A stretch of DNA of 17,490 nt from Janthinobacterium lividum. GTDB lineage: Bacteria > Pseudomonadota > Gammaproteobacteria > Steroidobacterales > Steroidobacteraceae. Position 1 is the first letter of the stretch; each line of letters starts with the position of its first letter. The notes beneath the pieces are model-generated. The model was not told where the DNA came from. It searched no databases and was given only the letters and a program-made list of their open reading frames with translations. Shown here in pieces: positions 7,083-14,902 of this stretch. The translations under genes and the position numbers were made by a program. The stretch covers positions 1 to 17,490 of the forward strand of contig CALPVO020000007.1 in the NCBI GenBank assembly GCA_943327025.2. The letters run 5' to 3'.

Positions 7083-7772
7083 ATGACTTCCCCCGTTCCC
7101 GTACTGCAGGCTCAGGGCATCGTGAAGGAGTTCCGTTCGGGCCCTTCGATGCTGCGGGTGTTGGATGGCGTGAACTTCACTGTGCAGCGCGGCGAACGCG
7201 TGGCCGTGGTCGGTGCTTCAGGTTCCGGCAAGACGACGTTGTTGCAGGTGTTGGGCGGGCTGGACCTGCCTACGCAGGGCGAAGTACATATTGCCGGCGA
7301 GGCCATGACGCAGTTGGGTGAAGCGGCGCGCGGTGAGCTGCGGAACCGCGCGGTGGGCTTCGTCTACCAGTTCCACCACTTGCTGCCGGAGTTTTCGGCG
7401 CTCGAGAATGTGGCCATGCCGTTGCTCATCCGGCGCGTGCCGTCCAGCGAGGCGATGGCAACGGCGCGCGCCCTGTTGGAGCGAGTAGGGCTCGGACCAC
7501 GCCTGCAGCATCGGCCGGCAGAGTTGTCCGGCGGTGAGCGCCAGCGCGCCGCGGTGGCGCGGGCCTTGGTGACTCGTCCAGCACTGCTGTTGGCGGACGA
7601 ACCGACTGGCAACTGGGATGGTCGCAACGCCGAGGCCGTGTTTGCCTTGATGCTGGAGCTGAATGTGGAGTTTGGTACCAGCTTGGTGGTGGTGACGCAC
7701 GATGAGCGCCTCGCAGCACGCATGGAGCGCCGCGTCACGTTGCTGGACGGGCGTCTCGTCGAGATGGTCTGA
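7083..7772 (+). CDS. lolD: Lipoprotein-releasing ABC transporter ATPase LolD
   Basis: LolD is the cytoplasmic ATPase that powers LolCE. The 229-residue protein has the Walker A GASGSGKTT (44-52), a Q-loop followed by the LolD-type FHHLLPEFSALEN (97-109), the signature LSGGERQR (148-155), Walker B ALLLADEP with catalytic Glu173, and the H-loop VVTHDERLA. The FHHLLPEF segment separates LolD from related MacB/FtsE-type ATPases and is the part that contacts LolC/E. The motif after Walker B reads GNWD rather than the common GNLD, a mild change. The ATG at 7083 has AGGAG (7071-7075) seven bases upstream, overlapping the end of lolE, so translation is probably coupled. The same frame is open upstream, but no family similarity supports a longer start. 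Confidence 0.95.
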   Translation: MTSPVPVLQAQGIVKEFRSGPSMLRVLDGVNFTVQRGERVAVVGASGSGKTTLLQVLGGLDLPTQGEVHIAGEAMTQLGEAARGELRNRAVGFVYQFHHLLPEFSALENVAMPLLIRRVPSSEAMATARALLERVGLGPRLQHRPAELSGGERQRAAVARALVTRPALLLADEPTGNWDGRNAEAVFALMLELNVEFGTSLVVVTHDERLAARMERRVTLLDGRLVEMV

Positions 7773-7787
7773 GAGGCCACGCTTCGT

Positions 7788-7831
7788 GCATTAATGCGCG
7801 GTCGCGCCAGCGGAACGGCGCAAATTTGCGC
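7788..7831. promoter_or_regulatory. Two perfect palindromes between lolD and comEC
   Basis: GCATTAATGC (7788-7797) and GCGCAAATTTGCGC (7818-7831) are perfect palindromes 20 bases apart, each with an AT core in GC-rich DNA. They lie in the 114-base gap before comEC. They could be operators for a dimeric regulator or small hairpins. No T-run follows, so they are not clear terminators, and I cannot name a binding protein. Confidence 0.4.
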
Positions 7832-7886
7832 GAACACACTCGGAATGGCGCTGCCTTGTTGAGCGCGCCGCTGCCACGCTGCGGGC

Positions 7887-10433
7887 ATGCCATGGATTCC
7901 TTTTGCCTTGGGTTGGGCCGCAGTTTCAGCTGCAGGTTTGCAGTGGGCTGCATTGCCACAGTGGCCCTTTTGGCTGCCGGGTTTGCATGGGCCGTATGGG
8001 CTAAGCGCCCTTGGCGGCACTGTGCTCGTACTGCTGTGCGCGCTGCTGGCTGTTGCAGCCGTATTGGCTCGGTTGCGTGGCGTGTGGTGGTGTGCGGTGG
8101 TGCTCGCCACGCTGGCTGGTGTTGCCGCTGGTGGTGCTTCGTTCGTGGTAGCCGGCCACGACGCCTTGGCGCACCGCTGGCCGGTCGCGCAGGAATCGGC
8201 GGTGGTCACGTTCAGCGGTTGCGTCGTTGGTGTACCGCAGGTGTCGCCCGGTCGCGTGCGTTTCGAGTTGGTGCAGTTGCAGGGCGCGGCGCCGGCGCGG
8301 CGGCTGCGGCTTAGTTGGTACCGTTCGCTGGAAACGCCACAAGGCGGTGAGCGCTGGGAGTTCACGGCGAAGTTGCGGGCACCGCGCGGGCTGGTGAACC
8401 CGGGCTCCGGCGACTATGCGTTGGCGCTGCTGCAGGCCGGCGTCGATGCTACCGGTACTGTACGAGAGGCGCAGCGGCTGGCGGGTTCCGGCTGCCTCAA
8501 AGGTTTCGAGCGCTGGCGACAGCCGGTAGACGATGTCCGCGCACTGCTCGCACGGCGGTTGGCGGCGGCAGTGCAGCCGCCGACGTCTTTGGTGCCATCC
8601 TCAGCATCGTCGCAGGCAACATCGCCAGCCTTGCCGCCAGCCTTGCCGCCAGCCTCGCCGCCGTCACTGGCGCAGACCGGGATGGGCTTGCTACTCGCGC
8701 TCGCGCTGGGCTTGCAGGACGAAGTGCCCGACGCCCAATGGCGGGTCTTCTCGGTCACTGGCATCTCGCATCTGGTGGCTATCTCCGGGCTGCATGTCAC
8801 CCTGTTCGCGTGGTTGGTCTTGGTGGCCGTACGTTCCGTGAAGGGGCGAGGGCAACTCGCACCGGCGGCTGGGCTGGGTGCCGGGTCCGCACTGCTCGCC
8901 GTGCTGGCGGCTTTCGCCTATGCACTTCTGGCCGGAGGCAACTTGCCGGCCTTGCGGACAGTGTGGATGTTGGCTTTGGCGCTTACGGTGGTGCGCTTGC
9001 GGCGCCATGCCGGCATTGCCGATGCCTGGGGTGTCGCCTTGGTGGGTGCGCTGTGGCTGGACCCGTTTGCCGCAGCGTCTTTGGGGTTCTGGTTGTCCTT
9101 CGGCGCGGTGGGTGCCCTAGTGTGGTCCGACGCTGGGCGCCCGGTAGTGGCAACGCACTTCATGGCACCTACTGCCGTACCCACGTCCGCTACCTGGCGG
9201 CGCGTGGTAACTCATGCGGGCCCGTTCCTCACCGCCCAATGGGTAGTCACGCTGGTGCTCGCGCCCCTGTTGGCCGCTTCCGTCGGCTTGCCGGCTTGGG
9301 TGAGTTTGCCGGTGAATGCCATTGCCATTCCGTTGTTTTCGGTGGGTTTGGTGCCGGCCGTGCTGTTAGCCACGGCTGGTGTGGCTGTGGCACCACTCGC
9401 TATGGCAGGGTGGGTTCAAGGCGTCGCCACTGCGCTCGGCGCTTGCGTGGTTGCGTTGCAGTGGTGCTCGGCGCTGCCCGGCGTTCACTGGTCTCCCGCG
9501 GCGCCGGGTGTGTTGGCAACGGTCGTGGCGTTGGCTACGGCACTTTTGGCGTGCTCACCGCTGCTGTCGCGGCGGGCACGAGCGGTCGCGGCCGTCTCCT
9601 GTGCTGTCGTTCTGCTTTGGCCGGCGCCACGGCCGGCCGAGGGTGGCTTCCATTTGCAGGTGCTGGACGTCGGGCAGGGCAGCGCCGCGGTCATTGAAAC
9701 CGCCCACCATGCGCTCGTGTTCGACCCCGGTCCCGCGTATGGCCCGGAGGCCGATGCGGGCGGACGGGTGGTAGTTCCGTTCTTGCGCGCCAGCGGTTGG
9801 CATGCGGTGGCGGCGGTGGTGGTGAGCCACGCGGACGCAGACCACTCGGCGGGCCTCGGGCAGGTGCTGCAGCGCTTCCCCAAGGCTGCCGTCTGGTGGG
9901 GAGGCGATGGCGGCGCCGCGGCGCATGGTCGGCACCCGTGCCGTGCCGGGCTGCAATGGCGGCTCGATGGCGTGGAGTTCACCTTCCTGCACCCCGGCCC
10001 GGCAGCCGAGCGCGACGATAACTCGGGCTCCTGTGTGCTGCTGGTACGGGCGGCGGGACGGGCGGCCCTGTTGCTGGCAGACATTCCACGGCGCATTGAA
10101 GACCAGCTCATCGCTGCAGGGCCGTTGCCCATCGATATCGTGCTGGTGGCCCATCATGGCAGCGCCACGGCTTCTGGTGAGGCTTTGCGCGCGGCAACGC
10201 GGGTGGTGGAGGGCGGGCACGCAGTGGTCTCGGCGGGGTACCGCAACCGCTGGGGGTTCCCCAAGCCTGCGGTGCGCGCTGGCTGGCGGGACGCCGGCAG
10301 AGAGGTTTGGGTCACGGCCGAGGAGGGTGCCGTGCAGTTTCAAGTGCAGCCCAGCGGGGCGCTGCAAGTCTTGCCATCGCGCCGTTTGGCGCCGCGATGG
10401 TGGCGGCCTGCGGCACCTGTCGCTTTTCCGTAG
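7887..10433 (+). CDS. comEC: ComEC/Rec2 DNA-uptake channel protein
   Basis: ComEC forms the inner-membrane channel through which single-stranded DNA enters the cytoplasm in natural transformation. The 848-residue protein has the full domain set. N-terminal membrane helices are followed by an OB-like region (about 95-200) ending in LVNPGSGDYALALLQAGV. A competence membrane domain (about 265-530) carries SVTGISHLVAISGLHVTLF. A C-terminal metallo-beta-lactamase-like domain (from about 589) has LDVGQGSA, VSHADADHSAGL (about 644-655) and LVAHHGSATASG (about 752-763). The metal-binding SHADADH pattern is complete, so the nuclease-like domain may be active. A Pro/Ala/Ser-rich linker at about 230-262 contains a 12-base DNA repeat. 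The ribosome site before ATG is weak. Its place between the Lol and ExbB genes is an arrangement I associate with xanthomonad-like bacteria. Confidence 0.93.
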   Translation: MPWIPFALGWAAVSAAGLQWAALPQWPFWLPGLHGPYGLSALGGTVLVLLCALLAVAAVLARLRGVWWCAVVLATLAGVAAGGASFVVAGHDALAHRWPVAQESAVVTFSGCVVGVPQVSPGRVRFELVQLQGAAPARRLRLSWYRSLETPQGGERWEFTAKLRAPRGLVNPGSGDYALALLQAGVDATGTVREAQRLAGSGCLKGFERWRQPVDDVRALLARRLAAAVQPPTSLVPSSASSQATSPALPPALPPASPPSLAQTGMGLLLALALGLQDEVPDAQWRVFSVTGISHLVAISGLHVTLFAWLVLVAVRSVKGRGQLAPAAGLGAGSALLAVLAAFAYALLAGGNLPALRTVWMLALALTVVRLRRHAGIADAWGVALVGALWLDPFAAASLGFWLSFGAVGALVWSDAGRPVVATHFMAPTAVPTSATWRRVVTHAGPFLTAQWVVTLVLAPLLAASVGLPAWVSLPVNAIAIPLFSVGLVPAVLLATAGVAVAPLAMAGWVQGVATALGACVVALQWCSALPGVHWSPAAPGVLATVVALATALLACSPLLSRRARAVAAVSCAVVLLWPAPRPAEGGFHLQVLDVGQGSAAVIETAHHALVFDPGPAYGPEADAGGRVVVPFLRASGWHAVAAVVVSHADADHSAGLGQVLQRFPKAAVWWGGDGGAAAHGRHPCRAGLQWRLDGVEFTFLHPGPAAERDDNSGSCVLLVRAAGRAALLLADIPRRIEDQLIAAGPLPIDIVLVAHHGSATASGEALRAATRVVEGGHAVVSAGYRNRWGFPKPAVRAGWRDAGREVWVTAEEGAVQFQVQPSGALQVLPSRRLAPRWWRPAAPVAFP
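8625..8660 (+). repeat. 12-bp tandem repeat in comEC, three units
   Basis: Units CCAGCCTTGCCG at 8625-8636 and 8637-8648 are identical, and the third (8649-8660) has one change (T to C). They encode the Pro-Ala-Leu-Pro-rich linker between the OB-like and membrane domains of ComEC. Gain or loss of a unit would keep the reading frame. Confidence 0.8.
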
Positions 10434-10479
10434 GGGGCAGTTGTGCAGCGAGGTTGCGGGGCGTGGCAGACGTTCGCGG

Positions 10480-10485
10480 TACAAT
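10480..10485 (+). promoter_or_regulatory. Possible -10 box before exbB
   Basis: TACAAT (10480-10485) matches 5 of 6 bases of the sigma-70 -10 consensus and lies 41 bases before the exbB ATG, in the 93-base gap after comEC. The -35 region is poor: TTGCGG at 10454 is about 20 bases away. A CAGGAG about 12 bases before the ATG could be the ribosome site. Confidence 0.35.
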
Positions 10486-10526
10486 CTCGCCTTGTCTGAA
10501 CCCCAGCGCAGGAGCGCCCCCGCCTC

Positions 10527-11258
10527 ATGTGGGAAATCTTCAAGACCGGTGGCCCCGTCATGTGGCCCATCCTGCTGTGCTCTATCGTGGCCGTCGCCAT
10601 CATGGCGGAGCGTTTTTGGAGCCTGCAGGAACACCGCGTGCTGCCGCCGGATTTGGCCAACAAGGTGTGGAAGCTCATTGAGGCGAAGCAGTTGGCGGAC
10701 AAGCATGTCACCTCGCTCGCCCAGAATTCCCCGCTGGGCCGGGTGCTGGCGGCGGGCCTGTCTAACCGCCACCGCTCGCGGGAAATCATCAAGGAGTCCA
10801 TCGAGGACACTGGCCGCCATGTGGCGCATGAACTCGAGCGCTACCTGAACGCGTTGGGCACCATCGCTGCCGTGTCGCCGTTGTTGGGTTTGCTCGGTAC
10901 GGTCACCGGCATCATTGCAGCGTTCAATGCCATCACTGCGCAAGGCGTGGGCGACCCACGCGCGCTGGCCGGTGGTATTGGCGAGGCGCTCATTACCACT
11001 GCGGCCGGTTTGCTGGTGGCCATTCCCTCGCTCATGGGCTACCGCTATCTGCGCGGCCGCGTGGATTCGCTGGTCGTCGGTATGGAGCAGGAAGCGTTAC
11101 GTCTGGTGCAGGCACTGGATGTTCAAGCGCGCGCTGAACAGGCCTTTATCGCTAGTGGCAACACGGGGCGGTTCGTCCCAGGTGCTACGCCAACCGGGCC
11201 TGCCGGCGGTGGGTCGGTTAATCCAGCCCCTGCGGCTGCCCCGCGCGCTGCAAGCTAA
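10527..11258 (+). CDS. exbB: ExbB/TolQ/MotA-family proton channel protein
   Basis: ExbB pentamers with ExbD use the proton gradient to drive TonB- or Tol-like energy transfer across the envelope. The 243-residue protein has three membrane helices (about 12-27, 110-135 and 153-172), as in the family. The core segment NALGTIAAVSPLLGLLGTVTG (108-128) and the segment ALAGGIGEALITTAAGLLVA (146-165) with its conserved polar Thr residues are characteristic. The C-terminal 35 residues are a Pro/Ala/Gly-rich tail. exbD follows after 3 bases. No tonB or receptor gene is nearby, and the downstream genes build lipid A. In this context the pair could energise an envelope process linked to lipopolysaccharide or serve a TonB encoded elsewhere. 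TolQ is the main alternative, but there are no tolR-tolA-tolB genes. Confidence 0.9.
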   Translation: MWEIFKTGGPVMWPILLCSIVAVAIMAERFWSLQEHRVLPPDLANKVWKLIEAKQLADKHVTSLAQNSPLGRVLAAGLSNRHRSREIIKESIEDTGRHVAHELERYLNALGTIAAVSPLLGLLGTVTGIIAAFNAITAQGVGDPRALAGGIGEALITTAAGLLVAIPSLMGYRYLRGRVDSLVVGMEQEALRLVQALDVQARAEQAFIASGNTGRFVPGATPTGPAGGGSVNPAPAAAPRAAS

Positions 11259-11261
11259 CCT

Positions 11262-11690
11262 ATGCGCTTCCAACCGCGCCGCACCGAAGAACCCGAAATC
11301 AATCTCACCTCGCTCATCGATGTGGTGTTGCTGCTGGTCATCTTCTTCATGGTCAGCACCAGCTTCACGGTGGACGGACGGCTGCGCCTGCAGTTGCCGG
11401 GCTCGAGCGCGGTGCCCGAACGGCAGGCGGCAGACGCCGTGGTCATCGCCATCACGGCGGATGGCAGCTACAGCGTGAATGACCGCGTGCTGGCCAATGC
11501 TACGCCGGCTACTTTGCGGGCAGCACTCGACGGTTTGGTGAAGGCCGGTGGTGGTGCGGGTAAACGACCAGTGACGGTACGTGCGGATGGACGGGCCACT
11601 CACCAGTCCGTGGTCATGGCGATGGATGTGGCGGGCAAGGCGGGCTTCACCCAAGTGAATATCGCCACTGTGAACGACGGGGAGAACTGA
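11262..11690 (+). CDS. exbD: ExbD/TolR-family protein
   Basis: ExbD is the partner of ExbB: one N-terminal membrane helix that sits in the ExbB pore and a periplasmic domain that contacts TonB. The 142-residue protein has the normal size. INLTSLIDVVLLLVIFFMVS (13-32) contains the key membrane aspartate, Asp20. The periplasmic domain (about 45-142) includes KRPVTVRADGRATHQSVVMA, which matches the family's beta-strand and helix. The start lies 3 bases after the exbB stop with no clear ribosome site, so translation is probably coupled. msbA begins 3 bases after its stop, tying the motor pair to the lipid A genes. Confidence 0.92.
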   Translation: MRFQPRRTEEPEINLTSLIDVVLLLVIFFMVSTSFTVDGRLRLQLPGSSAVPERQAADAVVIAITADGSYSVNDRVLANATPATLRAALDGLVKAGGGAGKRPVTVRADGRATHQSVVMAMDVAGKAGFTQVNIATVNDGEN

Positions 11691-11693
11691 ACC

Positions 11694-13472
11694 ATGGCAC
11701 GCCCCGGCGAGATTCCCATTCCGGTCACCAACTTCGCATTGGCGGACAAGCCCATGCTGGTGTGGAAACGTTTGCTGGGCTATGCGCGCCCGCACTGGGC
11801 CATGTTCGCGCTTGGTGTGTTCGGCATGGCGCTGTTCGCCAGTGTGGACACGGCCATGGCGTGGTGGGTGAAGAAGTTTCTGGATGGTGCTTTTGTCGAG
11901 CAAGACCCCACCACCTTGCTCATTGTGCCCGGCGGGCTCATTGTGCTGTTCGCGGTACGCGGCATTGGCGACTATTTGTCCAGCTACGCGCCCGGTTATG
12001 TTGGCCGCAAGGTCATCCAGAAGCTGCGTGGCGATTTGTTTCGCCACTACTTGGACCTGCCCACGGCTTATTACGACCGTGAGACCGGCGGGTCGCTGCT
12101 GTCGCGGCTGACGTTCAACACGGAGTTGGTGGCGGAAGCCGCCACGAATGCTGTCACGGTGTTCATCCGTGACACGCTAACCATCATCGGGTTGCTGTGC
12201 TACATCTTCTGGCTGAACTGGCGGTTGGCGGCATTCGCTTTCCTCATTTCGCCGGTCATCGCCACGCTCATCCGCATCGTGAACCGTGCGTTCCGTCGGT
12301 ACAGCACGCGTATTCAGGGCTCCATGGGCGATGTTACGCGCGTCGCCAAGGAAGCCATTGATGGTCACCGCTTGGTGAAGGTGTTCAACGCGCAGGAGCA
12401 TCAGGCGGCGCAGTTCGCCGAAGTGAACGAACGTAACCGCTTCCAGAATATGAAGCTTATTCAGGCGCGTTCATTCAGTAACCCCACCGTGCAGTTCATC
12501 ACCGCTATCGCTTTGTCGGGTGTGCTGTATGTCGCTATCCGCGGCGTGCTGAAGAACGAAATGACGGTAGGTGCATTCATGTCGTTCCTCACGGGCCTCA
12601 TGATGATTACAGCGCCGCTGCGTCGTTTGGTGCAGGTGTTCGGGCCGCTGCAGCAGGGCATTGCCGCTGGCGCTAGCGTCTTTGAGATGCTCGACACGCC
12701 CATCGAGGACCGCGGCGGCACACGGCCCTTGGTGCGCGCTGTCGGCGAGGTGGAATTCCGCGATGTGCGCTTCACCTACGACGCCGACAAGGGCGAGGTG
12801 TTGAAGGGCGTTTCGTTCCAGGCGCATGCCGGACAAACAGTCGCCATCGTTGGTCGTTCGGGCGGTGGCAAGACCACGCTCGTGGGCATGCTGCCGCGCT
12901 TCCACGACCCAGAGCCCGGTGCCGTGCTGCTGGATGGCCATGACGTTCGCGAGTATTCGCGCGTGGCACTGCGCAACAACGTCAGTCTCGTCAGCCAGGA
13001 TGTCATTCTGGTGAACGGTTCTATTCGCGAAAACATCATCTACAGTACGACCGATGCGACCGACGAACAGGTGCGTGCTGCGGCCCGTGCCGCGCACGTG
13101 CTGGAGTTCGCCGAAGCACTGCCGCAAGGTCTGGATTCCCCTGTGGGCGACCGCGGAGCCTTGCTGTCAGGCGGGCAAAAGCAGCGCATAGCCATTGCGC
13201 GTGCGCTGCTGAAGAACGCGCCTGTGCTCATTTTGGATGAAGCCACCAGTGCGCTAGACACTGAGTCGGAACACATCATTCAAGAAGCGCTGGAACAACT
13301 GAAGCGCGGCCGTACCACCCTGGTCATTGCACATCGCTTGTCCACCATCGAACATGCGGACCTGATCGTGGTGGTGGACGAAGGCCGTTGCCTGGAGCAA
13401 GGCACGCATGCGGAACTGCTCGCGCGCGGTGGCGCTTATGCGGCGCTCCACCGGATGCGCTTCGACGCGTGA
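11694..13472 (+). CDS. msbA: Lipid A export permease/ATP-binding protein MsbA
   Basis: MsbA flips lipid A-core across the inner membrane. The 592-residue half-transporter has a six-helix membrane domain (about 20-330) and a C-terminal ATPase domain. ATPase motifs are Walker A GRSGGGKTT (387-395), signature LSGGQKQR (491-498), Walker B VLILDEATSALD (511-522, catalytic Glu516) and H-loop IAHRLST (His547). Membrane-domain segments such as DLPTAYYDRETGGSLLSRLT and VKVFNAQEHQ match the MsbA coupling regions, and EDRGGTRPL precedes the ATPase domain as in MsbA. A GGGGAGAA run ending in the exbD stop gives a good ribosome site. The adjacent lpxK makes MsbA the best call over other exporters of this class. 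Its stop overlaps the lpxK GTG start (GTGA). Confidence 0.95.
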   Translation: MARPGEIPIPVTNFALADKPMLVWKRLLGYARPHWAMFALGVFGMALFASVDTAMAWWVKKFLDGAFVEQDPTTLLIVPGGLIVLFAVRGIGDYLSSYAPGYVGRKVIQKLRGDLFRHYLDLPTAYYDRETGGSLLSRLTFNTELVAEAATNAVTVFIRDTLTIIGLLCYIFWLNWRLAAFAFLISPVIATLIRIVNRAFRRYSTRIQGSMGDVTRVAKEAIDGHRLVKVFNAQEHQAAQFAEVNERNRFQNMKLIQARSFSNPTVQFITAIALSGVLYVAIRGVLKNEMTVGAFMSFLTGLMMITAPLRRLVQVFGPLQQGIAAGASVFEMLDTPIEDRGGTRPLVRAVGEVEFRDVRFTYDADKGEVLKGVSFQAHAGQTVAIVGRSGGGKTTLVGMLPRFHDPEPGAVLLDGHDVREYSRVALRNNVSLVSQDVILVNGSIRENIIYSTTDATDEQVRAAARAAHVLEFAEALPQGLDSPVGDRGALLSGGQKQRIAIARALLKNAPVLILDEATSALDTESEHIIQEALEQLKRGRTTLVIAHRLSTIEHADLIVVVDEGRCLEQGTHAELLARGGAYAALHRMRFDA

Positions 13473-14581
13473 GCCTGCTGCCCACCAAGCGCGCGCTGGA
13501 AGTCTGGGTGCTGGGCGCCTGGTACGACGGTGCTACGCGCACTTTGGCGCAGCGATGTTTTACTGCCGCGCTGGCGCCGCTGGGTTGGTTGGTGGCGTTG
13601 GTTGCGCAAAGGCGGCGGCAACGGGCGCAGGTGTTGGCCACTCAGTTAGCTAACCGCGAGGCTCCTGCAGCAGGGCATCTGGCGCTCGGTACAACCGCGT
13701 TGCCACCCGTCATCGTCGTGGGCAATCTCACCGTAGGCGGTACCGGCAAAACGCCGGTCGTGGCTTGGCTCGCGGCGCAACTGCGCGCGCAGGGCAAGCG
13801 CGTGGGCGTGGTGTCGCGCGGCTATGGCCGCAGTGCCGCTAGTGCGCGGCGTGTGGTGCCCGGCGATAGCGCCGTACTGGTAGGCGATGAGCCTGCGTGG
13901 CTTGCGGCTACTATCGGCTGTCCGGTAGCGGTGGGGCAGGACCGCGTAGCGGCTGTCGGGTTGCTGGCTGGCGATGTAGACGTGGTGCTGGCGGACGACG
14001 GTCTGCAGCACCACGCCCTGCCGCGGTGCCTCGAAGTGATCGTGGTGGATGCCACCCGCGCCGCGCCTTTGGGCAACGGCCGTTGTCTGCCCGCGGGGCC
14101 GCTTCGCGAACTACCGGGCTTTGTTGGTCCGGCGCAGGTGGTGTTGTTCAATCATGGGGCGGCGCCTGCGGCACTGTTGGCTACGGCCGCTGTGCCTGCG
14201 TGGGCCAGCACTGCCACGGCGCTGCATTTCGCCGTGCAGCCACAGGTGGCTGTCAATTTAGTTACCGGTGAATCCCGGTCCCTCGCGTCGTTCACGGATA
14301 CCGTGGCAGTAGCGGGCATCGGGCATCCGGAGCGGTTTTTCCATGCACTACAGGCGGCCGGCGCGGGGTTGCGCCAAACCTGCGGCTTTGCGGACCACCA
14401 CGCGTTCACGGCGGCGGACCTCGCGCCCTTCGCCGGCATGCCGCTGCTGATGACCGCGAAAGATGCCGTAAAGTGTGCGGCGTTTGCTGCGCCGAACTGG
14501 TGGCGAGTAGAGGCCGTCGTGGCGTTCGCACCGGGGGAGGGCGAACGCCTGCTCCGCGCGGCGCTGTCTGCGCTGGAGTGA
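13469..14581 (+). CDS. lpxK: Tetraacyldisaccharide 4'-kinase LpxK
   Basis: LpxK adds the 4'-phosphate to the lipid A disaccharide precursor at the inner membrane, using ATP. From the GTG that overlaps the msbA stop the protein has 370 residues, somewhat longer than the usual 320-345. The N-terminal LEVWVLGAWYDGATRTLAQR and hydrophobic FTAALAPLGWLVALVAQ match the membrane-associated start of LpxK. The P-loop region is VVGNLTVGGTGKTPVVAW (83-100), followed by VVSRGYG (114-120) and LADDGLQHHAL (174-184) with Asp176, Asp177 and His181. ADHHAFTAADLAPF near residue 312 is another family landmark. After the DDGLQH motif the usual Arg-Asp reads Arg-Cys (186-187). An ATG further upstream is in frame but would lie inside msbA, so GTG is preferred. 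Confidence 0.93.
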   Translation: MSLLPTKRALEVWVLGAWYDGATRTLAQRCFTAALAPLGWLVALVAQRRRQRAQVLATQLANREAPAAGHLALGTTALPPVIVVGNLTVGGTGKTPVVAWLAAQLRAQGKRVGVVSRGYGRSAASARRVVPGDSAVLVGDEPAWLAATIGCPVAVGQDRVAAVGLLAGDVDVVLADDGLQHHALPRCLEVIVVDATRAAPLGNGRCLPAGPLRELPGFVGPAQVVLFNHGAAPAALLATAAVPAWASTATALHFAVQPQVAVNLVTGESRSLASFTDTVAVAGIGHPERFFHALQAAGAGLRQTCGFADHHAFTAADLAPFAGMPLLMTAKDAVKCAAFAAPNWWRVEAVVAFAPGEGERLLRAALSALE

Positions 14582-14640
14582 CTTCGAAGTGCGACGTTGA
14601 ACTGGGTCCGTTTTCGGCCCGGTGTTGATGGAGAGGAACC

Positions 14641-14829
14641 ATGGATACCAAGTTGCTTGATGTTCTGGCGTGCCCGGCTTGCAAGGGGCCCCTGCATTTC
14701 CTGCGCGAACCCGCGGTGCTGGTGTGTCGTGCGGACCGGCTGGCCTTTCCCATCCGCGACGGCATTCCCGTGATGCTGGAAGAAGAGGCCAAGGTGCTGG
14801 CCAGCGACGACCCGTGGCTGAAGGCCTGA
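14641..14829 (+). CDS. Trm112/YcaR-family small protein
   Basis: This 62-residue protein belongs to the family of E. coli YcaR (UPF0434), related to the eukaryotic methyltransferase activator Trm112. It has LLDVLACPACKGPLHF with the C-x2-C pair (Cys11, Cys14), one more cysteine (Cys29), and the family ending AFPIRDGIPVMLEEEAKVL. The role in bacteria is not firmly known. It is very often found between lpxK and kdsB, as here. AGAGGAA four bases before ATG is a strong ribosome site. It lies 59 bases after lpxK and 73 before kdsB, a looser spacing than the rest of the run. Confidence 0.92.
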   Translation: MDTKLLDVLACPACKGPLHFLREPAVLVCRADRLAFPIRDGIPVMLEEEAKVLASDDPWLKA

Positions 14830-14841
14830 GTTGAATGTCGG

Positions 14842-14881
14842 ATTTGCAGGCTGTATTTGAAGCTTGCATTTGCAGGCCTGC
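14842..14881. repeat. Short direct repeats and a palindrome between trm112 and kdsB
   Basis: ATTTGCAGGC occurs at 14842-14851 and 14868-14877, 26 bases apart. The second copy runs into the 10-base palindrome GCAGGCCTGC (14872-14881). This lies just before the AAGGA ribosome site of kdsB. It may be a regulator site or leader structure; the function is unknown. Confidence 0.4.
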
Positions 14882-14902
14882 GCTAAAGGATTGAACACCG
14901 CC

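Noticed and set aside
7364..8365. Minus-strand open frame of 333 codons
   Set aside because: It is antisense to lolD and comEC and has a low-complexity Ser/Thr/Arg/Ala composition typical of a shadow frame.
9555..10943. Minus-strand open frame of 462 codons
   Set aside because: It lies antisense to the comEC 3' end and exbB, both clear genes; long antisense frames are common in GC-rich DNA.
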